DNA from: an uncultured Lachnospiraceae bacterium
GTDB lineage: Bacteria > Bacillota > Clostridia > Lachnospirales > Lachnospiraceae
DNA: 64,000 nt
Assembly (NCBI GenBank): GCA_900539175.1
Contig: UQAW01000005.1
Location: 21,808 to 85,807, forward strand
Direction of reading: 5' to 3'
Below the pieces are notes generated by a model. That model worked only from the letters and a program-made list of their open reading frames with translations. It searched no databases and was not told where the DNA came from. The position numbers were made by a program, and so were the translations under genes. How positions within the stretch are numbered: the first letter of the stretch is position 1; each line of letters opens with the position of its first letter. This document shows, piece by piece, positions 17,011 through 26,954 of the stretch.

Positions 17011-19191
17011 TTAAGAAATCGTTGCCTTTACTTTTACCTTCAGCGTATTACTCTCTTTATAAGGACGGAACAACAAATAACCCAACAAAGCAATTACAAG
17101 AAATGCCGCAACTGTTCCGATACTGAAGCTTCCTCCTTCAAACAGATGCCAGATCTGGTAAACCACTAAAGATACAGCATATGCCAGAATTGTCTGATAT
17201 CCGATTGCAAACCAGAACCACTTCGCATTGTTCATCTCACGTTTGATTGCTCCCATTGCAGCAAAGCAAGGTGCACACAGAAGGTTGAATACCAGGAAGG
17301 AATAGGCTGCTGCTGCTGTAAAACTGCCGGCCAGACTTCCCCAGACCTCTGCACCGTCCTCTGCAACTTCTGCAAAACCATACAAAACACCAAATGTACC
17401 AACCACGTTCTCTTTCGCAACCAATCCGGTAACTGCTGCAACTGCCGCTCTCCAGTTGCCCCAGCCAAGCGGAGTAAACAGCCATGCAATACCGCGTCCA
17501 ATGGAAGCCAGCAGAGAGTTTTCCATATCTTCTACCATGCCGAATCCGCCGTTTTCGAATCCAAAGCCCTGTGTAAACCAGATGAAGATTGTAGATAACA
17601 GGATTACCGTACCTGCTTTCTTGATAAAGGACCAACCACGCTCCCACATGCTCCGCAGCACATTTCCTACGGTTGGAAGATGATAAGCCGGAAGTTCCAT
17701 AACAAACGGTGCCGGATCACCTGCAAACATTTTTGTTTTTTTCAAAATAATACCAGAACAAATAATTGCAAGCACACCTACAACATAAGCACTTGGAGCC
17801 ACCCACCACGCTCCATCAAACAATGCTCCTGCAATCAGGGCAATGATCGGAAGTTTGGCTCCACATGGAACAAACGTGGTGGTCATAATGGTCATTTTAC
17901 GGTCACGGTCATTTTCAATTGTTCTGGATGCCATGATTCCCGGAACACCACACCCGGAACCGATCAGCATCGGGATAAAGGACTTCCCGGAAAGACCAAA
18001 TTTACGGAAAATACGGTCCATGATAAATGCAACTCTCGCCATATATCCGCAAGCCTCCAGAAATGCCAGAAAGATAAACAGCACCAGCATCTGAGGAACA
18101 AATCCCAACACTGCGCCGACACCGCCGATGATACCGTCTACAATCAGACTCTGGAGCCACTCGGCACAGCCAAGAGCTTCCAGTCCTGACGTTGCAAGTT
18201 CAGGAATTCCCGGAATATGCAGGGAAGAGATACCAAATAAATTCCAACCTTCTCCAAACACCCCGTCATTTGCCCAATCCGTAGCCCAGGTACCTACTGT
18301 CGTGACAGATACGATATATACAACCGCCATAACTGCAAAGAAAATCGGAAGTCCCAACCAACGGTTCGTAACGATTTTATCAATCTTATCGGAAGTTGTC
18401 AGTTTGTTCTTATTCTTTCGCGTATATGCCTTTTTCGTAACCTCACCAATATAAACATAACGTTCATTGGTAATAATACTCTCCGCATCATCATCCAGCT
18501 TTTTCTCCACATCGGAAATGACCGCTTCCACATCCGGAGTAAATTTCATCGTCTCTTTAATCTTATCATCCCGCTCAAACAGCTTTACCGCAAAGAAACG
18601 CTTCTGTTCCTCCGGAATACTGCCATCAAGGCGGCTCTCAATTTCTTCCAGTGCAGATTCAACTGTATCCTGGAATTTATGTACCGGCAGGTGGTTCGCT
18701 TTTTTCTGTGCAAGACTTACAGCTTTTGCAGCCGCTTCCTTGATTCCTGTACCTTTCAAAGCAGAGATTTCAACTACCTCACACCCCATCTGTCTAGAAA
18801 GCTCTGAAGTTTTAATCTTATCTCCGTTCTTCTCCACCACATCCATCATATTAACCGCCATGACAACCGGAATTCCCAGTTCCATCAATTGGGTGGTCAG
18901 GTAAAGATTTCTTTCCAGATTCGTTCCGTCTATAATATTCAGAATCGCATCCGGACGTTCCGTAATCAGATAATTTCTGGCAACTACCTCCTCCAATGTA
19001 TATGGAGACAGAGAGTAAATACCAGGAAGGTCCATGATTACCACATCTTTGTTGCCTTTCAGCTTTCCTTCCTTTTTCTCCACCGTAACTCCAGGCCAGT
19101 TACCTACAAACTGGTTGGAACCGGTCAAAGCATTGAACAACGTCGTCTTACCACAATTTGGATTACCGGCAAGCGCAATTTTTACTGACAT
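17011..19191 (-). CDS. feoB: Ferrous iron transport protein B
   Basis: About 726 residues. The N-terminal GTPase domain has G1 GNPNCGKTT, the G3 motif DLPG and G4 NMMD. Then come the GDI-like helical domain and two Gate regions in an eight-helix membrane part with the conserved Cys-bearing segments GSGCGVPG and PCGAKLPI. It imports Fe2+ across the cytoplasmic membrane. I favour the ATG at 19191 (MSVKIALAGNP) because GAGGAGG lies 8 bases upstream; an in-frame ATG at 19248 has no ribosome site. It follows two feoA genes and precedes the Cys-rich helper gene. Confidence 0.97.
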   Translation of the reverse strand: MSVKIALAGNPNCGKTTLFNALTGSNQFVGNWPGVTVEKKEGKLKGNKDVVIMDLPGIYSLSPYTLEEVVARNYLITERPDAILNIIDGTNLERNLYLTTQLMELGIPVVMAVNMMDVVEKNGDKIKTSELSRQMGCEVVEISALKGTGIKEAAAKAVSLAQKKANHLPVHKFQDTVESALEEIESRLDGSIPEEQKRFFAVKLFERDDKIKETMKFTPDVEAVISDVEKKLDDDAESIITNERYVYIGEVTKKAYTRKNKNKLTTSDKIDKIVTNRWLGLPIFFAVMAVVYIVSVTTVGTWATDWANDGVFGEGWNLFGISSLHIPGIPELATSGLEALGCAEWLQSLIVDGIIGGVGAVLGFVPQMLVLFIFLAFLEACGYMARVAFIMDRIFRKFGLSGKSFIPMLIGSGCGVPGIMASRTIENDRDRKMTIMTTTFVPCGAKLPIIALIAGALFDGAWWVAPSAYVVGVLAIICSGIILKKTKMFAGDPAPFVMELPAYHLPTVGNVLRSMWERGWSFIKKAGTVILLSTIFIWFTQGFGFENGGFGMVEDMENSLLASIGRGIAWLFTPLGWGNWRAAVAAVTGLVAKENVVGTFGVLYGFAEVAEDGAEVWGSLAGSFTAAAAYSFLVFNLLCAPCFAAMGAIKREMNNAKWFWFAIGYQTILAYAVSLVVYQIWHLFEGGSFSIGTVAAFLVIALLGYLLFRPYKESNTLKVKVKATIS

Positions 19192-19294
19192 TTCTTCTTC
19201 CTCCTCACTACTATCCTTCCCAAAGGTCAGCCCGTCATAATTCTGCATGAATGGTCCATTGCGTTAGATACTGCTAACCCATGTCTAAAAAAAA

Positions 19295-19516
19295 TTACTT
19301 TACTTCAATCATTTCGGCATCTGCTTTACGAAGTGACAGCTCATAACCGCGCACCGTAACTTCTACCGGATCACCCAGAGGGGCTACCTTCCGCACGTAT
19401 ACTTGTGTCCCTTTTGTGATCCCCATATCCATAATCCGGCGCTTCACCGCACCTTCTCCATGGAGCTTCACTACGGACACCGTCTGACCGCATTTCACAT
19501 TCCGAAGCGTTTCCAT
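19295..19516 (-). CDS. feoA: Ferrous iron transport protein A (second copy in operon)
   Basis: 73 residues, SH3-like FeoA domain. Typical pattern: L.....G....V....GEGAVKRRIMDMGITKGTQVYV..VAPLGDPVEVTVRGYELSLRKADAEMI. It binds the FeoB cytoplasmic part and is required for transport in other bacteria. AGGAGGAG precedes the ATG. Second of two adjacent feoA genes, directly upstream of feoB. Confidence 0.95.
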   Translation of the reverse strand: METLRNVKCGQTVSVVKLHGEGAVKRRIMDMGITKGTQVYVRKVAPLGDPVEVTVRGYELSLRKADAEMIEVK

Positions 19517-19553
19517 TTTCTATACTCCTCCTTTTTCTGCCTTGATATCTTAT

Positions 19554-19766
19554 TTATATCATGATTTTGTTCGCCATCTCTTTACTGATTGCAACCCTGG
19601 AGTTTTTGACATTTACAATTACATTACCATCTACTATGGAAATAATTGTCACCTCACCGCCAGCCACAAAACCCAGATTTTCCAAATGTCTCTTTACCTC
19701 TTCTTTTCCACCGACTTTAATAATCTTGTTTGCTACTCCCGCAGGCGCCATAGTCAAAGGCATCAT
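19554..19766 (-). CDS. feoA: Ferrous iron transport protein A (first copy in operon)
   Basis: About 70 residues (MMPLTMAPAGVANKIIKVGG...). It is a FeoA/SH3-like domain with HLENLGFVAGGEVTIIS and a Val-rich last strand pair (VIVNVKNSRVAISKEMA). It differs clearly from the second FeoA, so the pair are old paralogues rather than a recent duplication. AAAGGAG lies 5 bases before the ATG at 19766; the ORF is open to 19799 without a site. It is the first gene behind the iron operator. Confidence 0.92.
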   Translation of the reverse strand: MMPLTMAPAGVANKIIKVGGKEEVKRHLENLGFVAGGEVTIISIVDGNVIVNVKNSRVAISKEMANKIMI

Positions 19767-19810
19767 TATCACTCCTTTTGTAAAATAAGTTATTCTCATC
19801 TAACCATCAT

Positions 19811-19843
19811 AATAAGGTTAGCACATGCTAACCTTATTGTCAA
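19811..19843 (-). promoter_or_regulatory. feo promoter with overlapping iron-type operator
   Basis: A perfect 28-bp inverted repeat (19811-19838), core GGTTAG-CACATG-CTAACC at 19816-19833. A TTGACA -35 box on the minus strand (19838-19843) abuts it, so the repeat covers the spacer and -10 region, as expected for a repressor site. A further CTAACC half-site is at 19800. The likely binder is an iron-dependent DtxR/MntR- or Fur-type repressor (inference). Confidence 0.75.
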
Positions 19844-19896
19844 TACTAAATTTAAAATTTTTATCTTTCCAAATGAACCTCTGATTCCTATCATAG

Positions 19897-20691
19897 TTAT
19901 TCCGAAATCTCTTCTTGATTTCCTGACTTTTCTGTTATTCCTTTTGCCTTACTTCTGATAACCAATAAGATTATACCTGCTGCCAAAGTAAATATCGAGA
20001 TAAACTGTGAGGTTGAAAATGTCCCCACATTTCCCCGTTCCAGATCTCCCCGGAAAAACTCCAGAGAAAACCTTCCTATGCTATACAAAATCAGATACCA
20101 TGCCGTAACTTGTCCATCTGCTTTCTTTCTCTTATCAAACCACAGCAAAAACGCAAACAGCAGAAGATCCAATACACTGGAAATCAACTGTGTAGGTAAA
20201 AGCGACACTCCATTTGGTGCAAAATCGGAATTATGAAATGTAATTCCAATCGGCAGCGTTGTCTCAACTCCATAACAGCAGCCTGTAAAAAAGCATCCGA
20301 TCCTTCCGATTCCCTGCGCCAGCGCCACGCTCGGCAGCCCTATATCAAAATACTTCCACATCTCCAATTTATTCTTCCTGCAGAACAGATAAGCTCCCAG
20401 AATTCCGCCCAAAATTCCGCCGTATACTACCCAGCCGTCTCCAAAATTCCGAATTACGGACATTGGATCTGCTATAATCGAAGGGAGCGTCGTCAGACAA
20501 TACAAAATCTTGGAACCTAAAAACCCAAAGATCAGGCACCAGATTACCAGATCAAAAATCTTATCCGAATTCAATCCTTTTTTCTTCGCCCTTCTCTCTG
20601 CAGTCACATAGGCTGCAATAACTCCGATTGCAATCATCAGACCATACATATGCACGGTAAATGGTCCGATGGAAAATAGCTCATTATACAT
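19897..20691 (-). CDS. lgt: Prolipoprotein diacylglyceryl transferase
   Basis: 264 residues, seven membrane helices. It transfers diacylglycerol from phosphatidylglycerol to the lipobox Cys of prolipoproteins. It has the Lgt signature GRIGCFFTGCCYG (with the conserved Arg), the N-terminal HMYGLMIAIG including the essential His and Tyr, GWVVYGGILGG, and the C-terminal RFSLEFFRGD. Its clients in this window would include PrsA and the two binding lipoproteins. R1 repeat DNA lies upstream. Confidence 0.96.
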   Translation of the reverse strand: MYNELFSIGPFTVHMYGLMIAIGVIAAYVTAERRAKKKGLNSDKIFDLVIWCLIFGFLGSKILYCLTTLPSIIADPMSVIRNFGDGWVVYGGILGGILGAYLFCRKNKLEMWKYFDIGLPSVALAQGIGRIGCFFTGCCYGVETTLPIGITFHNSDFAPNGVSLLPTQLISSVLDLLLFAFLLWFDKRKKADGQVTAWYLILYSIGRFSLEFFRGDLERGNVGTFSTSQFISIFTLAAGIILLVIRSKAKGITEKSGNQEEISE

Positions 20692-20755
20692 CTCTCGTCT
20701 CCTATCTATTTATTCACTTTTCCAACAACAAATGCTCCTGCTGTAATTTCAAATC

Positions 20756-20799
20756 TTATGATACACGGATTGCTCCGCATTTGACGCTTGTATCATCTT
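20756..20799. repeat. Dispersed repeat R1, short remnant
   Basis: Carries ATGATACACGGATTGCTCCGCATTT and a TATCATCTTA end only. In the 155-bp gap between lgt and the methyltransferase gene. Confidence 0.6.
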
Positions 20800-20846
20800 A
20801 TTATGATTTCGTATTTATTGTAACTGTTCCGTGCTTAAAGTTACCT

Positions 20847-21722
20847 TTACTTTTTAACTGCTGCAACCATTGCCCTGATATAATCGGGATCTGTACCGCA
20901 GCATCCGCCGATGACACCTGCACCGGCTTCCACAAGAGAAGTCATGTGCTTTGCAAATACACCGGCTTCCATGTTATAAATTGCCTCGCCTCTTTCATTG
21001 ATCACCGGCATACCGGCATTTGGCTTTGCTATCACCGGAATCCTTGCAATCCGCTTCATGGATGCTACCACAGCTTCCATTTGATCCGGTCCCATCGAGC
21101 AGTTGATGCCTACGGCTGCTGCACCCATCTCCTGCAAACTTTCCATGGCCTCCACCGCATTACCCCCGAAGAAACCGGAACCATCAGCTTCCACGGTCAT
21201 AGAACACAACACCGGCAGATCACAGACAGACTGGGCCGCATCCAAAGCTACCATCATCTCATCCACACACATCATGGTCTCTGCTACCAGTAAATCCACA
21301 CCGGCATTCGCCAGTGCCGTAATCTGCTCGATATATGCCTCAAGAAGTTCTTCGTAGGTAATCTCTCCTTTCGGCTCCATCAGTTTGCCTGTAGTGGTGA
21401 GATCACCGGCAATGTAGGCACGGCCACCCACTGCCTCTTTTGAGATACCTACCAGACGTGTATTTAATTCTTCTACTTTATCCGCCATGCCATAATTGGC
21501 AAGACTGATCCGATTTGCAGCGAATGTGGGGGCATAGACAATCTGAGTCCCTGCTTCCACATATTCCCGCTGCAGTTTAATCAGAACCTCCGCATGTTCC
21601 AGAGTCCATAGTTCTGTACTGATTCCCTTTGGCATTCCCGCTTTTGTCAAATTGGAACCTGTTGCTCCGTCCAGAATCACAAGACCCTGTTGTGTTAACT
21701 GTGCGAATTCCTGATTATTCAT
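20847..21722 (-). CDS. Homocysteine S-methyltransferase family protein
   Basis: About 291 residues, a stand-alone homocysteine-binding barrel. Zinc ligands are in GINCS (first Cys) and GGCCGTDP (Cys pair); ILDGATGSNL is the typical opening. It makes methionine from homocysteine and a methyl donor such as S-methylmethionine, or forms the first module of a split MetH. No cobalamin or folate domain is present here. The true start is the ATG at 21722 (GGAGG upstream), which overlaps the PrsA stop in ATGAATAA, so the two genes are translationally coupled. The ORF stays open further upstream only inside prsA. Confidence 0.88.
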   Translation of the reverse strand: MNNQEFAQLTQQGLVILDGATGSNLTKAGMPKGISTELWTLEHAEVLIKLQREYVEAGTQIVYAPTFAANRISLANYGMADKVEELNTRLVGISKEAVGGRAYIAGDLTTTGKLMEPKGEITYEELLEAYIEQITALANAGVDLLVAETMMCVDEMMVALDAAQSVCDLPVLCSMTVEADGSGFFGGNAVEAMESLQEMGAAAVGINCSMGPDQMEAVVASMKRIARIPVIAKPNAGMPVINERGEAIYNMEAGVFAKHMTSLVEAGAGVIGGCCGTDPDYIRAMVAAVKK

Positions 21723-22851
21723 CTGTTCCCTCCTGTGATGAGCTGGTTGTACTTGTATCTTCCGATGAAGAACTGCTTGTATTTGTATCTTCTGATGCTG
21801 CCTGTTTGAGTGTATAAGCTTCGGCATCTTTTACTTCAATCTCATCCCATGCTTTTGTGGTACTTGTCTTAGCTTCATCAAACCATCCCTGCAGTATCTC
21901 ATTATATCTTTCCTGTTTTCTCTGATTAACAATCTCCTGCTTCTTCTGTTCTGTCTTTTCCTCGTCAAAGGTTTTGTCAAGGCGCAATACATAATAACCG
22001 TCAGAGCCTTCCAGCACTTCCGGATTCACCTCTCCATCTTTAAGATCTGCCGCCGCTGTTTTCAACACCTCATCAAGTGTTGTATCGTCACTTCCATAGC
22101 TTCTTGCAGAAGCTGACAGGTTTTCATCAATCCCCTGAGCAATTGCATTTACATCCGCTTCTGCCGCATCTTCACTCGCCAGAATCTGATCCAGAACTTG
22201 CTGTGCCTGATCCTTTTTCGCTGCTTTTTCCTCATCTGTCAGGTCAACGGTATTGCCGTCTGCATCGGTCTCGGTCCCCTGTGTAGATACCCGTACGTAT
22301 GTGATACTGGTCTGAGCCGCCTCATCATCACTGACTTCGGTATCCGTATCTGCAACCATGGGATCATACATCTTGTTCTGATAAGTATATAACTGCAATA
22401 CAGTGGAAATATCTTCTTTTGTGACACCCAGACTTTTCAATACGCTCTCGTCATTCGCTGCAATAAATTCATCTGCCGCCGCGTCTGCTTTGGCAATCTC
22501 GTCTTCACTCAGCACAACATCATAGTCCTTGGCATGCTCCTTCAGAAGATACAGCTTCTGAATACTTTCCAGCATATCTTTCTTAAAGGATTCACCATAA
22601 GTTCCTTCTTCCGCCTGTGTATCCCAAATTCTACTGGTATCCTGCCCGAACATTGTATAATAACTGACCATCATGGCCTGCTGATACCGAATCATAAAAT
22701 TCGCCACACCCAAATTCACAGATTCATCATTTACTACAATCGCCTCAGCAGTTCCATCGATCACTTTTCCCTGTCCACATCCTGTCAGAGAAGCCGCCCC
22801 CAAAGTAATTGCCAACATAGCACAAGCTAGTTTCGCAGATAAATTTTTCAT
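21715..22851 (-). CDS. prsA: PrsA-like peptidyl-prolyl isomerase lipoprotein
   Basis: 378 residues. The lipobox is LTGC (Cys at about 25), a SurA/PrsA-type N-terminal helical domain follows, then a parvulin-like region (LDEVLKTAAADLKDGEVNPEVLEGSDGYYVLRL, about 265-300). It is a membrane-anchored foldase for exported proteins. The parvulin core appears short or divergent, so isomerase activity is uncertain. The C-terminus is an unusual Ser/Thr/Glu-rich tail (about 355-378) with a repeated SEDT unit. It is downstream of mfd, as in many Clostridia. Confidence 0.88.
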   Translation of the reverse strand: MKNLSAKLACAMLAITLGAASLTGCGQGKVIDGTAEAIVVNDESVNLGVANFMIRYQQAMMVSYYTMFGQDTSRIWDTQAEEGTYGESFKKDMLESIQKLYLLKEHAKDYDVVLSEDEIAKADAAADEFIAANDESVLKSLGVTKEDISTVLQLYTYQNKMYDPMVADTDTEVSDDEAAQTSITYVRVSTQGTETDADGNTVDLTDEEKAAKKDQAQQVLDQILASEDAAEADVNAIAQGIDENLSASARSYGSDDTTLDEVLKTAAADLKDGEVNPEVLEGSDGYYVLRLDKTFDEEKTEQKKQEIVNQRKQERYNEILQGWFDEAKTSTTKAWDEIEVKDAEAYTLKQAASEDTNTSSSSSEDTSTTSSSQEGTDE

Positions 22852-22871
22852 ATGTTCCTCCTAATATCACT

Positions 22872-22950
22872 ATAATGTTAGCGCCAAAAGGTATTTTGAC
22901 GCTTATGATACACGGATTTCTCCGCACTTTCTGCTCCCGAAATCCTATAA
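22872..22950. repeat. Dispersed repeat R1, partial copy
   Basis: Has ATGTTAGCGCCAAAAGGTATTTTGACG, ATGATACACGGATTTCTCCGC and CTCCCGAAATCC, in the gap between mfd and prsA and directly before the prsA ribosome site. Confidence 0.65.
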
Positions 22951-22969
22951 TACTAAATTATAGCCGTTT

Positions 22970-25900
22970 TCACAATTTAGAGCAACTATTTTTTAATAAT
23001 TCCACCACTTCCAGACATCTTTCCAGATAAGAAATCGTCTCATTGCGATTTCGTTTTTTGGGTTCAAACAGAAAATACGGTCTGCTTACCATCTTGAATG
23101 TCAATTCTCCCTGGAAATGTCCCAGAACTTCCGGTATTCCCTGGGGATTCAATTTTGCCCGCTCATGCAGCGTCATCCTGACAGATGCGCCGGTCTGCTT
23201 TAGTTCCACCAGATATGCCTGATGGGCCGCTGCCTTCAGACGTGCCACAGCCAGAAGATTTTGTACGGATTTCGGCGGTTCGCCGAAACGATCCATCAGT
23301 TCCTCCAGCATATCTTCATACTCATTATCATTTTCGATCCCGGCAATCCGCTTGTAGATATCCAGCTTTTGGAATTCATTCGGAATATATTTCTCTGGTA
23401 TATAAGCATCCAGTTCCAAATCCACCGTGGTTTCAAAATCTTCCTGATGGGGAATTCCCTTAGCTTCTTTTACTGCTTCACTGAGCATCTTACAGTACAG
23501 ATCATAACCCACGGACTCCATATGACCATGCTGTTCTGCTCCCAGAAGATTTCCGGCTCCCCGAAGCTCCAGATCCCGCATGGCAATCTTAAATCCGCTG
23601 CCAAGCTCTGTAAATTCCCGGATCGCATGGAGACGTTTTTCCGCAATTTCTTTTAACATTTTATCTCTTTTATACATCAAAAAGGCATACGATGTGCGGT
23701 TGGAACGTCCCACCCGTCCCCGAAGCTGATATAACTGAGACAGCCCCATCTTATCCGCATCGTGGATAATCATCGTATTGACATTGGAGATGTCCAGTCC
23801 TGTTTCAATGATTGTGGTTGTCACCAGAACATCAATCTCACCATTGATGAAACCGTACATGATCTTCTCCAGTTCACGCTCCTTCATCTGTCCATGGGCA
23901 AATCCCACATTTGCCTCCGGCACGAGCGCCGCAATCCGATTTGTCAATTCTACAATATCGTTTACCCGGTTATAGACATAATATACCTGTCCGTCTCTGG
24001 CCAGTTCCCGGCTGATCGCCTCACGGACCATCTCTTCATTGAACTCCATCACATAAGTCTGAATCGGGATACGGTCCTGAGGCGGCTCCTCCAGAACACT
24101 CATGTCTCGAATGCCGATCAGACTCATATGCAGGGTCCTGGGGATCGGTGTGGCTGTCAGCGTCAGTACGTCCACATCCTTTTTCATATCCTTGATTTTT
24201 TCCTTGTGTGTTACACCAAACCGCTGCTCTTCGTCAATAATCAGAAGTCCCAGATCCTTGAATTCCACATCCTTTGACAACACTCTGTGGGTTCCGATCA
24301 CAATATCCACATACCCTTTTTTCAGATCCTGTATGGTTTTCTTCTGCTCCGCAGCGGTACGGAAACGACAGAGCAGATCCACCCGCACAGGGAAATCCTT
24401 CATTCGCTGGACAAAGGTATTATAATGCTGCTGTGCAAGAATCGTAGTCGGAACCAGAAAGACTACCTGCTTGCTGTCCTGCACCGCCTTAAATGCAGCC
24501 CGGATCGCAATCTCCGTCTTACCGTATCCCACATCCCCGCAGACCAGACGGTCCATGATTTTCCGGCTTTCCATATCATGTTTCACCGCATCAATTGCAT
24601 TCAGCTGATCGTCGGTTTCTTCAAACGGAAACATTTCCTCAAATTCCCTCTGCCATATGGTGTCTTCGCCAAAAGAATACCCGGCCGTCTGTTGACGCGT
24701 AGCATACAGTGCCACCAGTTCTTTTGCAATATTCTTTACTGCACCCCGCACCCGGGTCTTTGTCTTGTTCCATTCCTGGCCCCCAAGCCGATTTAATTTC
24801 GGCGCCCTGGCATCTGCTCCTGCATACTTCTGAAGCGCATCCAACTGTGTGGCCTGAATATACAGGTTACTTCCTCCTGAATATTCAATCTTCATATAAT
24901 CCTTTACCACATGGTCAACTTCCACTTTTTCGATTCCGCGATAAATTCCAAGACCATGATTCTCATGAACGACAAAGTCCCCGACAGAAAGCTCGGCAAA
25001 ATCCTGAATCTGCTTGCCGCTGTACTGCTTCTTTTTCTTTCGTTTCCTGGCTTCTTTTCCAAAGATATCCGTCTCTGTAACCAACACAAATTTCTGCATC
25101 GGATATTCAAATCCGCGGCGGGCATTTCCCCGGATCACCATCACTTCCCCGGATTCCAGCACCCGCTTTGCATCCTCACCGTAAAATGCAGGGATTCCTT
25201 CATTTCTTATCTCTTCTGCAAGTCTTCTTGCACGTGTTCCCGAAGGACATAATAAAATCATCCGATATCCGGAATGCTTCCACTTACTGATATCCTTTAT
25301 CAACAGCGGAAACTGATTGTTATATCCATTGACCGATTTTACCGTTGCAGAAAAAGACCTGCGAATCTCCCAGTCATTCTTCTTAGGCTCCATCAGGCTG
25401 ACAGCTACGGTATTTCTGCGATTCAATTCATAAGCAAGCTGGCCGGGACTTAAAAGTTCCGGTATCTCCCCGGCATCTACCAGATCCTTTTCCATCCGCT
25501 GTTTCATACACTCACAAAACTCATCGGAAATTGCCTGGGCACTTTCCAGAATCCGGTTCGGTTCATCCAGGAAGACCACCGAATTCTCTGGAAAATAATC
25601 CAAAAAAGTATCCACAAGGGCTTTCTTCTTATCATCACCTTCCTTTATCACCAGTTCTGTGGCAGGATACAGTGTAATTTCTTCCACATTCTCAATCGAA
25701 CGCTGACTCTCCACATCAAAGCTTCGGATGGAATCCACCTCATCGCCCCAAAGTTCGATCCGATAGGGATAATCTTCCGTGAGCGGAAAAAGATCAACAA
25801 TTCCGCCCCGGATGGAAAACTGTCCCGGTCCTTCCACCTGAGAGCAGCGCTCATATCCCATCAGCACCAGTTCCTCTTTCAACCGGTCCAGATCCAGAAC

Positions 25901-26329
25901 CGAATCATTTTTCAGACGGATGATATGCTTCTTAAGAACACGAAGAGGCAGAAGATAGTCCATACATCCCCCTGTACTGGTGACAATTGTGACTTCCTTC
26001 CGCTCCAAAAGCGCCTGGATGACCCGCATCCGCTGCTGTGTCAGCAGATTACCCTGAATATCTGCCTGATAGAAGATTAAATCTTTTGCGGGATATAAAA
26101 GGACTTCCGGATCATATAACCGGAAATCCTCATACAATTCTTTTGCCTTCAGTTCATTTTCCGCAACCAGCAGACGGCAGGGTATCTCTTGTGATAATCC
26201 GGCAATCATATGTGCCTTCTGGGATTCCAGACAGCCGCTGACCACCAGAAGACCCTGATTCCCCTTCAAACTTTTCTTTAACTCCGAAAAACCCGCGATG
26301 TCTTCCAGAGGCTGCATCAATGCTTTCAT
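22970..26329 (-). CDS. mfd: Transcription-repair coupling factor
   Basis: 1119 residues. It removes RNA polymerase stalled at DNA lesions and recruits UvrA. Order: UvrB-like N-terminal part (about 1-330), RNA polymerase-interacting domain (SVGDFVVHENHGLGIYRGI, about 460-480), the RecG-like motor with Walker A GDVGYGKTEIA, the DEEQRFGV motif II and SATPIPRTL motif III, TRG motif region GLDISNVNTMIIHDAD, and the C-terminal TRCF domain. Full length for the family. GGAAAG precedes the ATG. It follows pth with 18 bases between, the usual clostridial order. Confidence 0.97.
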   Translation of the reverse strand: MKALMQPLEDIAGFSELKKSLKGNQGLLVVSGCLESQKAHMIAGLSQEIPCRLLVAENELKAKELYEDFRLYDPEVLLYPAKDLIFYQADIQGNLLTQQRMRVIQALLERKEVTIVTSTGGCMDYLLPLRVLKKHIIRLKNDSVLDLDRLKEELVLMGYERCSQVEGPGQFSIRGGIVDLFPLTEDYPYRIELWGDEVDSIRSFDVESQRSIENVEEITLYPATELVIKEGDDKKKALVDTFLDYFPENSVVFLDEPNRILESAQAISDEFCECMKQRMEKDLVDAGEIPELLSPGQLAYELNRRNTVAVSLMEPKKNDWEIRRSFSATVKSVNGYNNQFPLLIKDISKWKHSGYRMILLCPSGTRARRLAEEIRNEGIPAFYGEDAKRVLESGEVMVIRGNARRGFEYPMQKFVLVTETDIFGKEARKRKKKKQYSGKQIQDFAELSVGDFVVHENHGLGIYRGIEKVEVDHVVKDYMKIEYSGGSNLYIQATQLDALQKYAGADARAPKLNRLGGQEWNKTKTRVRGAVKNIAKELVALYATRQQTAGYSFGEDTIWQREFEEMFPFEETDDQLNAIDAVKHDMESRKIMDRLVCGDVGYGKTEIAIRAAFKAVQDSKQVVFLVPTTILAQQHYNTFVQRMKDFPVRVDLLCRFRTAAEQKKTIQDLKKGYVDIVIGTHRVLSKDVEFKDLGLLIIDEEQRFGVTHKEKIKDMKKDVDVLTLTATPIPRTLHMSLIGIRDMSVLEEPPQDRIPIQTYVMEFNEEMVREAISRELARDGQVYYVYNRVNDIVELTNRIAALVPEANVGFAHGQMKERELEKIMYGFINGEIDVLVTTTIIETGLDISNVNTMIIHDADKMGLSQLYQLRGRVGRSNRTSYAFLMYKRDKMLKEIAEKRLHAIREFTELGSGFKIAMRDLELRGAGNLLGAEQHGHMESVGYDLYCKMLSEAVKEAKGIPHQEDFETTVDLELDAYIPEKYIPNEFQKLDIYKRIAGIENDNEYEDMLEELMDRFGEPPKSVQNLLAVARLKAAAHQAYLVELKQTGASVRMTLHERAKLNPQGIPEVLGHFQGELTFKMVSRPYFLFEPKKRNRNETISYLERCLEVVELLKNSCSKL

Positions 26330-26347
26330 GCTTTCTTTCCTTTTCTT

Positions 26348-26932
26348 CTATACTTCTTTTACCGGTGTTTTCTTATTATACTTATTCATAGCGCTGTCAA
26401 TATCATCCTGAAGAATCATCTCCAGTGCATCTGCCGCATGACGGATCGCTTCATCCACCTGTGTCCGCTCTTCTTTTGAGAAAGGGCTCAGCACATAGTC
26501 CGCCAGATCCCAATTCTTCGGTTTCTCTCCGACACCCACGCGAATCCGCTTAAACTTATCGCTTCCAAGCTGTGCAATAATATTTTTGATTCCGTTATGC
26601 CCTCCGGCGCTTCCTTTCTTCCGGACACGGATATACCCCGGCGCCAGATTGATATCATCATAGATCACTACCAGCTCTTCCTCCGGATCAATTTTATAAT
26701 AGTTTACCAGCTCAGCCACAGATTCCCCGCTTAAGTTCATATAAGTCAACGGCTTCGCCAGAATTACCTTCTGTCCGGCGATCACACCCTTGCCATACAT
26801 CGCCTTATGCTTCACACCGGAAGACGGCACCCGGTACTCGTCCACCAGAAAATCAATCGTATCAAATCCCACATTATGCTTTGTTCCTTCATACTGCCTG
26901 GTGGGATTACCAAGTCCTACTACAATATACAT
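26348..26932 (-). CDS. pth: Peptidyl-tRNA hydrolase
   Basis: 194 residues. It frees tRNA from prematurely released peptidyl-tRNA. Motifs: GLGNPTRQYEGTKHNVGF with the catalytic His, LAKPLTYMNLSGESV, YDDINLAPG with the catalytic Asp, and GSAGGHNGIKNI. Normal length. It is just upstream of mfd in the same direction. Confidence 0.97.
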   Translation of the reverse strand: MYIVVGLGNPTRQYEGTKHNVGFDTIDFLVDEYRVPSSGVKHKAMYGKGVIAGQKVILAKPLTYMNLSGESVAELVNYYKIDPEEELVVIYDDINLAPGYIRVRKKGSAGGHNGIKNIIAQLGSDKFKRIRVGVGEKPKNWDLADYVLSPFSKEERTQVDEAIRHAADALEMILQDDIDSAMNKYNKKTPVKEV

Positions 26933-26954
26933 AAAAGTCTCCTGAAATATACAT

